Positions 54,995 to 63,959 of a stretch of 64,000 nt of DNA are shown here, piece by piece. The notes beneath the pieces are model-generated. The model had not been told where the DNA came from and did no database searches. It was given only the letters and a program-made list of their open reading frames with translations. The position numbers and the translations under genes are program-made. Origin of the DNA: Peribacillus simplex (GTDB taxonomy: Bacteria > Bacillota > Bacilli > Bacillales > DSM-1321); contig NZ_LNNH01000055.1 in the NCBI RefSeq assembly GCF_001542915.1, positions 186,001-250,000 on the forward strand, in the 5' to 3' direction. Each line of letters starts with the position of its first letter. The stretch's first letter is position 1.

Positions 54995-55426
54995 TCACTC
55001 TATGATCAGCATATCTTGGTCATCAAAACGCCAATCCTTCGAATACGCCACCTCCCAATAGTACCCATCAAGATCGGAAAAGTAGCCACTGTATCCTCCC
55101 CAAAACACCTCTTGAGGTGTTTTCTCGATTATCCCTCCTGCCTTTTCGGCCTTTGCCATCACCTCATTCACTTCTTCAACCGATTTGGCATTGTAAGCAA
55201 GCGTGATGCCCGAAAATCCACCCCGCTTCGGTGGCTCCAGCTCGCTGATATCTTTCGTTAACTCCTCTAAAGGGTACAAAGCAAGTTTCGTTCCCGCATT
55301 ATTGAAAAAAACAATGGAAGGCGCATCCTCTTTAATCGATGTCTGAAACCCTAATCCATCCCGATAAAATGTTAAAGATTTACTCATATCCTTTACACCT
55401 AACGTAATAAGGTTAATCCTGTTCAT
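54995..55426 (-). CDS. VOC-superfamily (glyoxalase-like) protein
   Basis: 143 residues with the paired beta-alpha-beta modules of VOC proteins (INLITLGVKDMSKSLTFYRD; GITLAYNAKSVEEVNEVM; GYSGYFSDLDGYYWEVAYS, with the C-terminal metal-ligand-like Glu). Metal-dependent lyase, isomerase or resistance functions are all possible. Start at 55426 behind AGGAGG. Confidence 0.82.
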   Translation of the reverse strand: MNRINLITLGVKDMSKSLTFYRDGLGFQTSIKEDAPSIVFFNNAGTKLALYPLEELTKDISELEPPKRGGFSGITLAYNAKSVEEVNEVMAKAEKAGGIIEKTPQEVFWGGYSGYFSDLDGYYWEVAYSKDWRFDDQDMLIIE

Positions 55427-55592
55427 GGTATTCCTCCTTTTTTTGGTTATGCAAGGGGTATTCGACATCAAAAGCAAATATCCTTTTTCAGAATGAGCCA
55501 GCCAGCAAACTCTCCTTAGGAAATTGCCTCATTGATTGATCCTTCATGCAAATTACGTAGGAAATCCACTTTCTTTGCCGAATGGATACAAG

Positions 55593-55632
55593 TTTTGTCA
55601 ACTGTAAAGGAATTGCTTCTTCCTTATCGAAT
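55593..55632 (+). promoter_or_regulatory. Sigma-H promoter with Spo0A-like box for racA
   Basis: AGGAATT (55608-55614), 11 nt, ATCGAAT (55626-55632) is a full match to AGGAwww-RnnGAAT of sigma-H. TTTTGTCAAC (55593-55602) resembles a 0A box just upstream. Confidence 0.8.
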
Positions 55633-55658
55633 TCAACAACCATAAAGGGGGAATTTCG

Positions 55659-56213
55659 ATGAATACAAGTGCAGTTGCCCGGTTACTGAATGTTTCCCAT
55701 AGTACAATCCAACGTTGGGTTAGCCAATTGAACATGGAAGTAGAACGGAATCAGCTTGGCCACTACCAGTTTTCAGAGGAAGACATTGCCTTGTTAAGAA
55801 AAATCCAAAATCAGCTGAACGAGGGCATCATTCTCCAGAAGGTCAGCATATCAGAGAGTAAAATCAGAAAAGCAACCGTCCAGAAACACCCTGAAATGTC
55901 AAAAGAACATGAACAGCTGATGGAACGGGTCATCCGGCTTGAAAATGGTTTGAAAACAAAAGCGGATGATGTGGTATCCTATCAGCTTTTACAGCACAGA
56001 AGTGAAATGGAAGAAATGCACAAACTCGTAAAAAAGCTCGAAGCCCGAATCGAAGCGCTAGAAACGCCAACAGTCCCGCCATTTGATTACTTCCTTGCTG
56101 CTGAAGAAACCGCCGCCACCAAAAAAACGAAAAAAAGACCGTTCATGAAAATGATTTTCGGCAATGGCCGAAAGAGTGATTCGGCTTCATGGAGCACGGC
56201 AGACAGCGATTAA
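55659..56213 (+). CDS. racA: Chromosome-anchoring protein RacA homologue
   Basis: 184 residues, the same length as B. subtilis RacA. N-terminal MerR-like helix-turn-helix with MNTSAVARLLNVSHSTIQRW and VERNQLGHYQFSEEDIALLR, closely following the RacA opening; then a coiled coil (about 85-140, EEMHKLVKKLEARIEALE) and a basic, amphipathic tail (KKRPFMKMIFGNGRK) suited to membrane attachment. RacA ties the origin region to the cell pole at sporulation. GGGGG precedes the ATG. A sigma-H/Spo0A promoter supports the assignment. In B. subtilis the gene lies elsewhere (ywkC). Confidence 0.85.
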   Translation: MNTSAVARLLNVSHSTIQRWVSQLNMEVERNQLGHYQFSEEDIALLRKIQNQLNEGIILQKVSISESKIRKATVQKHPEMSKEHEQLMERVIRLENGLKTKADDVVSYQLLQHRSEMEEMHKLVKKLEARIEALETPTVPPFDYFLAAEETAATKKTKKRPFMKMIFGNGRKSDSASWSTADSD

Positions 56214-56261
56214 ATTCATGATTGGCACAATGACGCCATTTCCTTACCGGTCCATACATTG

Positions 56262-56308
56262 AAAAGGCCTGACCCAAGGTTCGCTTCACCTTTGGGTCAG
56301 GCCTTTTC
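56262..56308. terminator. Terminator between racA and the ABC transporter
   Basis: AAAAGGCCTGACCCAAGG and CCTTTGGGTCAGGCCTTTT form a near-perfect stem; works in both directions. Confidence 0.9.
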
Positions 56309-56311
56309 ATC

Positions 56312-57106
56312 TTAGATTAAAACGGCACGGTCATTGATCATTTTCTCGCCTTTAATCCGCTGGAATTCGTTAAGCAGTTTTTCAACCGTAAGCTTCTGCT
56401 TATCAGCCCCTCTTGCCTCAAAGATGATCTGCCCTTTATCCATCATGATCAAGGAATATCCAAGATCGATTGCCTGCTGCATATTATGAGTGACCATCAA
56501 GGTCGTCAACCGGTTTTTTTCGACGATTTCCTTCGTCAGATTTGTTACAAGCTCTGCCCTGGACGGGTCGAGAGCGGCTGTATGTTCATCAAGAAGCAGG
56601 ATTTTCGGATCGGTGAAGGTGGCCATCAACAAGGATAAGGCCTGACGCTCCCCGCCTGATAATAATCCGACCTTGGCAGTCATGCGATTTTCCAATCCTA
56701 AATGGAGAGTAGCCAAGCTTTCTTTAAATAGCTCCTTCCGTTTTTTGGTCACGCCGAAGCCGAGGCCTCTGCTATTGGTCCTGCCATAGGCAATGGCCAT
56801 ATTTTCTTCGATTGTCATATGCGGGGCCGTACCGAGCATCGGATCCTGAAACACACGGCCGATCATTTTGGCACGGGCATGCTCCTCGATCGCAGAAACG
56901 TTCTGTCCATCAATGAACACTTCACCGGCATCAGGAAGGATTTTACCGGAAATCATATTCATCAATGTCGATTTCCCGGCACCGTTACTTCCGATGACCG
57001 TTACGAACTCTCCTTTTGTCATCTGCAGTTCAAGATTCCCAAGGGCAAGCTTCTCGTCCGGTGTCCCTTCATTGAAGACCTTATAAATCTGATTTAACCG
57101 AAGCAT
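56312..57106 (-). CDS. ABC transporter ATP-binding protein
   Basis: 264 residues with Walker A (VIGSNGAGKSTLMN), Q loop, signature LSGGERQALSLL, Walker B (KILLLDEHTAALD) and H loop (MVTHNMQQ). Start at 57106, inside the end of the permease gene (26-nt overlap). Energises import of the ligand bound by the lipoprotein encoded two genes upstream. Confidence 0.9.
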   Translation of the reverse strand: MLRLNQIYKVFNEGTPDEKLALGNLELQMTKGEFVTVIGSNGAGKSTLMNMISGKILPDAGEVFIDGQNVSAIEEHARAKMIGRVFQDPMLGTAPHMTIEENMAIAYGRTNSRGLGFGVTKKRKELFKESLATLHLGLENRMTAKVGLLSGGERQALSLLMATFTDPKILLLDEHTAALDPSRAELVTNLTKEIVEKNRLTTLMVTHNMQQAIDLGYSLIMMDKGQIIFEARGADKQKLTVEKLLNEFQRIKGEKMINDRAVLI

Positions 57107-58112
57107 ATCCTTCCCCGCCTTTCGATAGAGTGCCTCCATGGCGTAACTGAATTTCCTTGAGGCGCTTTTTCTTCCGGCTCTTTTCCTTCTGTTTATCGGA
57201 AATTTTCGGAATGACAAGTGCCCCGATCACAATTAGTGCCGTAATTAATTTAACATCACCTGTATCAAGGAATTTCACCCGAAGGGCCAAGGTCACGACG
57301 ATGCGGTAAATGATCGCTCCACCGATCACCGCAAGCGTCGCACGGGCAATCGTTTTTGCACCAAACAACGCTTCGCCAATGATGACGGAGGCCAATCCGA
57401 TGACGATGATACCAATCCCCATGCCAATATCGCTAAAGCCGTTATATTGGGCAACAAGAGATCCCGAGAAAGCGACAAGTGCATTGCCGATTGCCAGCCC
57501 CAGAATCTTCATGTTGCCGGTATGGGCGGAAAAACTGTTGACCATCGCTTCATTATCCCCCGTCGCCCGTAACGCAAGACCTATCTCCGTTTTTAAAAAA
57601 GCGGACATCCCCACTTGAATGATTAACGCCATGATCAGCATGACGATCAAAACCGACCACGTTTTCGGCAGGCTGTCACCGAGGCCAACGATCGATAAAA
57701 GACCATTCAACATATTGTCCAACCCAGTGCCGGCAAAGGCATCCTGGATTTTCGTGATGATGGTAGTCTGGGACAGCAAAGGGATGTTGGAGGCCCCCAT
57801 GATCCTTAAATTGATGGAGTAGAGGGCGATCATGATCAAGATACCTGCCAGGAGCGGATTGATCTTCCCCTTGGTATGAAGGAGCCCCGTTATGGCCCCA
57901 GCGATGAATCCGGCCAGCAGCGCACATAAGGTGGCCACGATCGGCGAGTATCCGTTAACGATCATAATGGCGGATACGGAGGCACCGGTCACAAAACTTC
58001 CTTCGACCGTCAGATCCGGGAAGTCGAGGATCCTGAATGTTAAATAGACACCAAGTGCCATAATCGCGTAAATCATTCCCGACTCAAAAGAATTGAATAA
58101 GGCTGTAGGCAT
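57081..58112 (-). CDS. ABC transporter permease
   Basis: 343 residues with about eight to nine hydrophobic helices, of the branched-chain amino acid/ribose permease-like type (FRILDFPDLTVEGSFVTGAS; GLALRATGDNEAMVNSFSAH). The basic C-terminal tail (KQKEKSRKKKRLKEI) is cytoplasmic. Permeases with this partner set resemble the TrpX-TrpY-TrpZ type systems. Confidence 0.88.
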   Translation of the reverse strand: MPTALFNSFESGMIYAIMALGVYLTFRILDFPDLTVEGSFVTGASVSAIMIVNGYSPIVATLCALLAGFIAGAITGLLHTKGKINPLLAGILIMIALYSINLRIMGASNIPLLSQTTIITKIQDAFAGTGLDNMLNGLLSIVGLGDSLPKTWSVLIVMLIMALIIQVGMSAFLKTEIGLALRATGDNEAMVNSFSAHTGNMKILGLAIGNALVAFSGSLVAQYNGFSDIGMGIGIIVIGLASVIIGEALFGAKTIARATLAVIGGAIIYRIVVTLALRVKFLDTGDVKLITALIVIGALVIPKISDKQKEKSRKKKRLKEIQLRHGGTLSKGGEGYASVKSDL

Positions 58113-58144
58113 ATTCTTCTTCCTTCCCCGAACAAAAGCAGCGT

Positions 58145-59140
58145 TTATTTTACAAACTCAGCATCTGCTTTCCATTCCTCTTTTATTTCAACACCCATTT
58201 CTTTTGCTGCCTTTTCATTGATGACCAACTTCAGTTTTTGTGGATATTGAACCGGGATATCTCCAGGTTTTTTGCCATCCTTCAAGATTTCAACCGCTTT
58301 TTGCCCAGCTTCATAGCCAATATCGAAGTAGCTGAAGCCATAGGCTGCGAAGCCGCCGGCATTCACGGAATCAAGCTCGCCAACGAACAGCGGGATATCT
58401 TCGTCATTCGCAACCGAAATGACCGATTCCAATGCCGAGACTACAGTATTATCGGTAATGATATAAAAAGCATCCGCTTTCCCGATTAATGATTCCGTTG
58501 CCTGTTTAACGTCGGCTGAAGTGGAAACGGATGCTTCCACGACTTTCAATCCCGCTTTTTTCGCTTCCGCTTTCACGTTTTTGATTTGAACGACGGAATT
58601 TTGCTCCCCTGTATTATAAACGGTTCCAACTGTCTTGGCGCCCAGTTCTTCCGCCAGGAATTTCATGGATTTGGCAATCGCTTCCGGATGTGAATCGGTC
58701 GTACCTGTCACATTCCCGCCTGGTTTGTCCAAAGAGGTAACCAGCTCCGTCGCCACTGGGTCTGTGACCGATGTAAATACGATCGGTATATCCTTTGTCG
58801 CATTTAAAGCACTTAGGGCACTTGGAGTCGAATTGGCAAAAATCAAATCGACTTTATCGCCAACAAAGTTAGTGGCAATCGTCTGATTGTTGTTTTGATC
58901 GCCCTGCGCATTTTGGAGATCATACTTGACCTTGACATCACTGTCCTTCAATGCCGCCTTGAACCCTTTATATGCCTGATCCAGTGAGTCATGCTGAACG
59001 AATTGGGTCACTCCGATATCGTACGTTTCCGTTTTGTTTCCATCCTTCGCCGTATCTTTTTCCTTGTCACTCCCGCACCCAGCCAATGTTAATCCTGCTA
59101 CTAAAGTCATTGCTAATGTCGAATATAATTTCTTTTTCAT
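58145..59140 (-). CDS. ABC transporter substrate-binding lipoprotein (TrpX-like)
   Basis: 331 residues with a lipoprotein signal (MKKKLYSTLAMTLVAGLTLA then GCGSDKE) and the ABC_sub_bind fold (IGVTQFVQHDSLDQAYKGFK; LGAKTVGTVYNTGEQNSVVQ). Relatives bind aromatic amino acids such as tryptophan, but binding residues cannot be judged here and no trp T-box precedes the operon. Start at 59140 behind GGGGGG. Confidence 0.88.
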   Translation of the reverse strand: MKKKLYSTLAMTLVAGLTLAGCGSDKEKDTAKDGNKTETYDIGVTQFVQHDSLDQAYKGFKAALKDSDVKVKYDLQNAQGDQNNNQTIATNFVGDKVDLIFANSTPSALSALNATKDIPIVFTSVTDPVATELVTSLDKPGGNVTGTTDSHPEAIAKSMKFLAEELGAKTVGTVYNTGEQNSVVQIKNVKAEAKKAGLKVVEASVSTSADVKQATESLIGKADAFYIITDNTVVSALESVISVANDEDIPLFVGELDSVNAGGFAAYGFSYFDIGYEAGQKAVEILKDGKKPGDIPVQYPQKLKLVINEKAAKEMGVEIKEEWKADAEFVK

Positions 59141-59214
59141 ATTTTCCCCCCGCTTTTTACTTATTAAGATCAGCACTTTCCACTCACGCCAGTTTTTTCG
59201 CGTATATGTGTTAA

Positions 59215-59244
59215 ATTATAATCGTTTAGTCCCAATTATTCCAA
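59215..59244 (-). promoter_or_regulatory. Sigma-A promoter of the ABC transporter operon
   Basis: TTGGAA (59239-59244), an 18-nt spacer and TATAAT (59215-59220) on the minus strand, 74 nt before the lipoprotein start. Confidence 0.65.
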
Positions 59245-59293
59245 TATATTTTTTAACTTTTTAGAATATTTCGAGTTATCGGATGATAGAATT

Positions 59294-59348
59294 CAAAAAA
59301 AGCTGCCGCGAAAGGCAATATCACCTTTTCACGGCAGCTTTTTTTGGA
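59294..59348. terminator. Terminator behind the YisP-like gene
   Basis: AAAAAAAGCTGCCG and CGGCAGCTTTTTTT enclose an inner GAAAGG/CCTTTTC pair. It overlaps neither gene and works both ways. Confidence 0.88.
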
Positions 59349-59352
59349 ATGG

Positions 59353-60171
59353 TCAATGTTCGACAACTTGATTCACGATCTCGGTTACAGTGGCACGATC
59401 AATTTTTTCTTTGCCCTCTTTTAATGCCTTCAATGTAGCTTTTGCTAATTCCAAAGGGATTTTACAGAAATGGATGATTTCCTTCGTTTCTATCTCCGCA
59501 ATATAAGAATCCGCTAGTGCTAAATTATGTTCCGTATGCGATAGCATCTCTTCGAAGCCCCAGCCATCCGGATAAAAATTCACCCCGCGTTCTGCATCTT
59601 CCTCCCGGTTACGCAGAATATTGACCGTTTGGAGCCCACGGCCGAATGCGATGGCAAGTTCACGATCCGTTTCGGTTCCATCAAACCAGTTCCACATATC
59701 AGAAAGCATGACCCCCACTAAACCTGCAACATAATAGGTGTAATCATCAAGCTCTGCTTCATCATGTATTTGCCAGTCCTTCTTCACCCATTTCGCCATG
59801 CCTTCGGCCATTTCCCGTGTGGACTCCAAAACTTTGGCTCTCGCTCCTTGAGGACAATACTGAATCCAATCAGCCAAAAGCAAGGTCACCTCGGGCAAAT
59901 CGTCCTTATATGGCTTGAATAACGATTGAAGTTCTTCTTCACGGTAATCCACCTTAAGCAGCCCGCTTAGCGCCTGTAACAGGGAAATCTTATTGTCTGC
60001 CGGGAGGCCTGGATGATCCTCGATCTCATCAATGGCACGCATGCACAGATAGGCAGCTCCGATCGCCTCTTGTAATCCTTTTGGGAGATAGCTGATCGGA
60101 ATGAAAAAAGTACGGCTTGTCTTTAAAAGGAAATCCATTGCTTTAGTATGTAAGTTGCTTTGATCAGTCAT
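59353..60171 (-). CDS. Squalene/phytoene synthase family protein, YisP-like
   Basis: 272-residue all-helical prenyl-enzyme. The first Asp-rich motif is intact (DEIED, 48-52). The second reads NILRNREEDAERG (from 184), so the usual leading Asp is Asn188 while Asp192 remains. B. subtilis YisP, of this kind, makes farnesol from farnesyl diphosphate rather than squalene; the changed motif fits such a phosphatase-like role. No squalene cyclase or carotenoid gene is next to it. A product role in membrane microdomains or biofilm is inference. Confidence 0.82.
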   Translation of the reverse strand: MTDQSNLHTKAMDFLLKTSRTFFIPISYLPKGLQEAIGAAYLCMRAIDEIEDHPGLPADNKISLLQALSGLLKVDYREEELQSLFKPYKDDLPEVTLLLADWIQYCPQGARAKVLESTREMAEGMAKWVKKDWQIHDEAELDDYTYYVAGLVGVMLSDMWNWFDGTETDRELAIAFGRGLQTVNILRNREEDAERGVNFYPDGWGFEEMLSHTEHNLALADSYIAEIETKEIIHFCKIPLELAKATLKALKEGKEKIDRATVTEIVNQVVEH

Positions 60172-60210
60172 AGGTTACACTCCTTTAAATATCCAATGAA
60201 CAGTTGTATC

Positions 60211-60239
60211 ATTATATCAAACATTCGAGTTGATTTCAG
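60211..60239 (-). promoter_or_regulatory. Candidate promoter of the YisP-like gene
   Basis: CTGAAA (60234-60239), a 17-nt spacer and TATAAT (60211-60216) on the minus strand, overlapping the rnz stop. Confidence 0.5.
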
Positions 60240-61177
60240 CTTCCCTCTTTCTCAGCATATAAAGGAATCTTGATCGTCATCAAATCTTCTGCCATGATCG
60301 TATTTGCGAAGATTGCCTTGCTTTGATCCTTTAACCTCTCCGAATCCTCGATGCTATACCGTGAGCTGATATGGGTAAGGATTAAATGCTTGGCTCCTGC
60401 TTTCAAGGCCGTTGTTGCAGCCTGAACGGTTGTCGAATGGTAATAACTAGAGGCCATTTCCGTTTCTTCTGCAGAAAATGTAGCTTCATGAACCAGGTAA
60501 TCTGCCGAATCAGCAAGTACCAGGGCATTAGCGCACACTCTTGTGTCTCCTAAGATCGTGATGATCCGTCCCTTTTGCGGAGCCCCCAAATAATCTTTCC
60601 CGTTCAAGACACGGCCATCCTCGAGTCGGACCGTTTGCCCATCCTTCAATGCTTTATAAAGCGGACCTGGTTTAACGCCAGCTTGATGCAGCAGGTCCAC
60701 ACGCAGACTTCCTGGACGGTCCTTCTCTTTAATCCGGTAACCGACACTGAATATGCCATGATCCAGCGGCATGGCCGTCACGGTGAATTGGTCATCATCA
60801 AACACGATGCCTTCTTCGATTTCGACAATTTCCAATGGATATTTCAAATGAGTGCCACTCACAAGTATACTTGTCTTAATATAAGCATCGATCCCTTTTG
60901 GACCATATACGGTCAATTTTTCCACTCCGCCCTGAAAAGATCTGCTGCTTAACAGCCCAGGGAGGCCGAAGATGTGATCGCCATGTAAGTGGGTGATGAA
61001 TATCTTTTCGATCTTTCGCGGTTTGACTGCCGTTTTTAAAATTTGATGTTGTGTCGCTTCACCACAATCGAATAACCAAACGGTCCCCCGCTCTTCCAGT
61101 AATTGCAGGGCGATTGACGTCACATTGCGCGCCTTGGCCGGTACACCGGCGCCTGTACCCAATAAAACAAAATCCAC
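60236..61177 (-). CDS. rnz: Ribonuclease Z
   Basis: tRNA 3'-end endonuclease, 313 residues of the metallo-beta-lactamase fold: [19 protein letters not shown] opening, [15 protein letters not shown] zinc motif, the flexible arm region near [22 protein letters not shown] and [12 protein letters not shown] ligands. GTG start at 61177 behind GGAGG (spacing 8) fits the family better than a longer reading. Divergent from zwf. Confidence 0.95.
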   Translation of the reverse strand: MDFVLLGTGAGVPAKARNVTSIALQLLEERGTVWLFDCGEATQHQILKTAVKPRKIEKIFITHLHGDHIFGLPGLLSSRSFQGGVEKLTVYGPKGIDAYIKTSILVSGTHLKYPLEIVEIEEGIVFDDDQFTVTAMPLDHGIFSVGYRIKEKDRPGSLRVDLLHQAGVKPGPLYKALKDGQTVRLEDGRVLNGKDYLGAPQKGRIITILGDTRVCANALVLADSADYLVHEATFSAEETEMASSYYHSTTVQAATTALKAGAKHLILTHISSRYSIEDSERLKDQSKAIFANTIMAEDLMTIKIPLYAEKEGS

Positions 61178-61309
61178 TGATCCTACCTCCGTTGCCAACG
61201 TTAATAGCTTAACTATAGCATAACCATGGAGGTTCTTTCATTTATGACCGACTAAAACCGCGATCAGATTAAACTTTTTATGAAATATAAGAAAAAATGC
61301 GCAAATTGA

Positions 61310-61338
61310 TTGCTTTGAGGGAAAGCTAATCGTAAAAT
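61310..61338 (+). promoter_or_regulatory. Sigma-A promoter of zwf
   Basis: TTGCTT (61310-61315), a 17-nt spacer and TAAAAT (61333-61338). Confidence 0.6.
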
Positions 61339-61406
61339 TAGAAATTGGTACACATACGGGAATTCCAACTTTAGAGATAGAATTAACGGAAAGTTGAGGT
61401 TTTAAC

Positions 61407-62906
61407 ATGACAGAAAATAATAAACCAACGGCATTGATCATGATCTTTGGTGCTACTGGAGATTTGGCAAAAAGGAAATTGTTTCCTTCCATATATCGGC
61501 TGTTTCAAAAAGATAAAATCAACAAATTCGCGGTAGTGGGTGTAGCAAGGAGATCCTTGACGAACGAGGAGTTTCAATCAAGTGTCAAAGACTCCATTCT
61601 TACGTTCGGTCACGCGGAAGAAAAAGTCGATGAATTCATTTCCCATTTCCATTATCATTCCCATGACGTTTCGAGCTCGGAGTCATATCAGCAATTAAAA
61701 GGGATTGCCGAGGAATTGGATGGTCAATATCAATTAGAGGGAAACCGCATTTTCTATTTAGCGATGGCACCTGAGTTTTTCGGGACGATTGCCGAACAAA
61801 TCAAGGCGCAAGGCCTGACTGAATCGAAAGGGTATAAGCGCCTGGTCATTGAAAAACCATTTGGACATAGTTTCGATACAGCCCAAAAATTGAATGAGCA
61901 GATCCGCACGGCCTTCGCCGAAGACGAAATTTACCGTATCGATCATTATTTAGGTAAAGAGATGGTTCAAAATATCGAAGTCATCCGTTTTTCGAATGCG
62001 CTATTCGAACCGCTTTGGAATAATCGATATATCTCCAACATCCAGGTTACTTCCAGTGAGACGCTAGGCGTTGAAGAACGCGGACGTTATTATGAAACGA
62101 GCGGCGCACTACGGGATATGGTCCAAAATCATCTTCTTCAGATGGTAGCCTTGCTTGCCATGGAGCCTCCGATCGCCTTGACGACGGAAGAGATCCGCAG
62201 CGAAAAGGTGCGGGCATTGCGTTCGCTGCGGCCGATGAAGGTCGACGAAGTCGATAAATACTTCATCCGCGGCCAATATGGGGAAGGAACGGTGGATGAA
62301 AAAACACTGCCGGGTTACCGCAACGAACATAACGTAAATCCTGATTCCAATACGGAAACTTATGTTGCAGGGAAATTGCTGATTGATAACTTCCGCTGGG
62401 CAGGTGTTCCTTTTTATATCCGCACCGGTAAGAGGATGGATGTAAAATCAACGAATATCGTTGTCCAATTCAAAGATATTCCGATGAATTTGTATTACAA
62501 AACGGAAGAAACCTTGAACCCGAACTTGCTCGTTATCAATATCCAGCCTGATGAGGGCATCACACTATACTTAAATGTCAAGAAATCCGGAACGACTTCG
62601 AATACGAAGCCAATGAAGCTGACAGTATCCAACAAAGGGATCGAGCATATCAATTCCCCAGAGGCGTATGAGAAGCTCTTGTTTGATAGCATGCGCGGAG
62701 ATGCTACAAACTTCACGCATTGGGACGAGGTTGCCCTTTCATGGAAGTTTGTCGACACGATTTCCGATGCATGGGAGCATACGAAAGAAGAGTCTTTCCC
62801 GAACTACGCTGCAGGGTCTACAGGTCCGCTTGCATCCGATGATCTTTTAGCCGGTGACGGACATGTTTGGTGGCAAATCAAGAAAGATACAACCGAGAGC
62901 AATTGA
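61407..62906 (+). CDS. zwf: Glucose-6-phosphate dehydrogenase
   Basis: Entry to the oxidative pentose-phosphate pathway, making NADPH. 499 residues: nucleotide loop IFGATGDLAKRKLFPS, EKPFGHS, and the active-site signature DHYLGKEMVQN with the catalytic His-Asp context. GAGG precedes the ATG. In B. subtilis zwf also neighbours rnz. A gnd gene might lie beyond the window. Confidence 0.97.
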   Translation: MTENNKPTALIMIFGATGDLAKRKLFPSIYRLFQKDKINKFAVVGVARRSLTNEEFQSSVKDSILTFGHAEEKVDEFISHFHYHSHDVSSSESYQQLKGIAEELDGQYQLEGNRIFYLAMAPEFFGTIAEQIKAQGLTESKGYKRLVIEKPFGHSFDTAQKLNEQIRTAFAEDEIYRIDHYLGKEMVQNIEVIRFSNALFEPLWNNRYISNIQVTSSETLGVEERGRYYETSGALRDMVQNHLLQMVALLAMEPPIALTTEEIRSEKVRALRSLRPMKVDEVDKYFIRGQYGEGTVDEKTLPGYRNEHNVNPDSNTETYVAGKLLIDNFRWAGVPFYIRTGKRMDVKSTNIVVQFKDIPMNLYYKTEETLNPNLLVINIQPDEGITLYLNVKKSGTTSNTKPMKLTVSNKGIEHINSPEAYEKLLFDSMRGDATNFTHWDEVALSWKFVDTISDAWEHTKEESFPNYAAGSTGPLASDDLLAGDGHVWWQIKKDTTESN

Positions 62907-62912
62907 TTGAAC

Positions 62913-62947
62913 GAAGGGGATGCAGAGTGAACTCTGCATCCCCTTCT
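62913..62947 (+). terminator. Terminator behind zwf
   Basis: GAAGGGGATGCAGAGT and ACTCTGCATCCCCTTC form a perfect 16-bp stem with a 2-nt loop, then TTCA. It also faces the converging small gene. Confidence 0.85.
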
Positions 62948-62951
62948 TCAT

Positions 62952-63176
62952 TCATGAAACACGCTTCCTGACTAATTTCTCCCGGATATTATGAAGCATT
63001 ACCTGAGGTTTAGACAGTTTTTCATCCATTTCGGAATTGAGCCAATAAGAAACACCAAGTTCTAAAGCAATAAAAAATAAAAAAATGGCAATAGCCAACC
63101 AGATGATAAACATGGTCATCCCGCTCCTTCTCTCTTGACTGCCGACTGTATCATGGATTGCGTCCTTAGCTTTCAT
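62952..63176 (-). CDS. Small membrane protein of unknown function
   Basis: 74 residues: a polar head (MKAKDAIHDTVGSQERRSG), one membrane helix (about 21-43, MTMFIIWLAIAIFLFFIALE) and a basic tail (NIREKLVRKRVS). AAGGAA stands 7-8 nt before the ATG. Not recognised; reads like a real gene and is ended by the zwf terminator on the opposite strand. Confidence 0.6.
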   Translation of the reverse strand: MKAKDAIHDTVGSQERRSGMTMFIIWLAIAIFLFFIALELGVSYWLNSEMDEKLSKPQVMLHNIREKLVRKRVS

Positions 63177-63748
63177 GGTTTATATTCCTTGTTACGATGG
63201 TGTTTAAACCTTATTGGAAATAAAGCATGAAAATATCATACTATATTTTCCAGTAAAAAGGGAGGGATTTCTTTTCTTACCCATTCCATTTCCGTCTTCT
63301 ATGCTGTGCCTCCATCCCTGGCCAGGGTGTACCCCAGCCCACTATTCATTGTAAGTTACAGGGGATCGTCTTATTATTGACTACTACCTCTTCTGTTCTT
63401 CCCTCATTAGTTCGTGTTATCCTAGCAATTGATCCCGCCGTAGAAATAACTTTGGTGAAAATTCGTAGTTTTTAGCGTTACTAAAATTCCTCGGAGCCCC
63501 CATCGAAGTAGAATTCATGCTTAGCCGGAAGATCATTAAATGGTGACAGCCAACTGGAGTTGTTAATCTGTTCCTTCTAATGAAAACTAGGTGACGAACT
63601 GTGCAGGCTCATGTAAATGCTCCCGGTATGCTTACAATGAAGCCATGAACCTGTTTAATGGACAGGAATGGTATGGTCTTGCCGAGGTTACACTAAGAAA
63701 GGTGCTTCATGATGAGATGCACCAACTTCGATGTGGAGGGATTAAACG
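63177..63748. other. 570-bp gene-free interval with hairpin-rich end
   Basis: No protein gene seen. The right half (about 63590-63725) can fold on the plus strand into successive hairpins: GGCTCATGTAA/TTACAATGAAGCC, CCTGTTTAATGGACAGG and GGTGC...GCACC. A structured RNA or a worn mobile-element end is possible; I cannot identify it. Confidence 0.45.
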
Positions 63749-63922
63749 ATGGACATTCGTGAAGGATTAATTCCAACAGCGTTAGGGACAGCCGTAACAG
63801 CAGCGGGTTATGCCATGAAGCAGACTCGCGGATCAAACAAAATGGTCGCCAATACCGTCTTTGGTTTCGGTTTGGCACATGTTGTGTTAGGGGTCATTGA
63901 CCTTGTGGAGCATCGGAGATAA
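63749..63922 (+). CDS. Small conserved-type protein, 57 residues
   Basis: Reads MDIREGLIPTALGTAVTAAG, a short basic loop (MKQTRGSNK) and VANTVFGFGLAHVVLGVIDL, i.e. two hydrophobic segments. GGAGGG lies 8 nt before the ATG and a strong terminator follows. Similar small Bacillus proteins are sometimes mislabelled asparagine synthase; function is unknown and there is no such domain here. Confidence 0.75.
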   Translation: MDIREGLIPTALGTAVTAAGYAMKQTRGSNKMVANTVFGFGLAHVVLGVIDLVEHRR

Positions 63923-63924
63923 CG

Positions 63925-63959
63925 AAAAGAGAGGGCGCCCTTGCGCCCTCTCTTTTTTA
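63925..63959 (+). terminator. Terminator behind the 57-residue gene
   Basis: AAAAGAGAGGGCGC and GCGCCCTCTCTTTTT form a perfect stem around 4 nt with a T-run. Confidence 0.92.
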
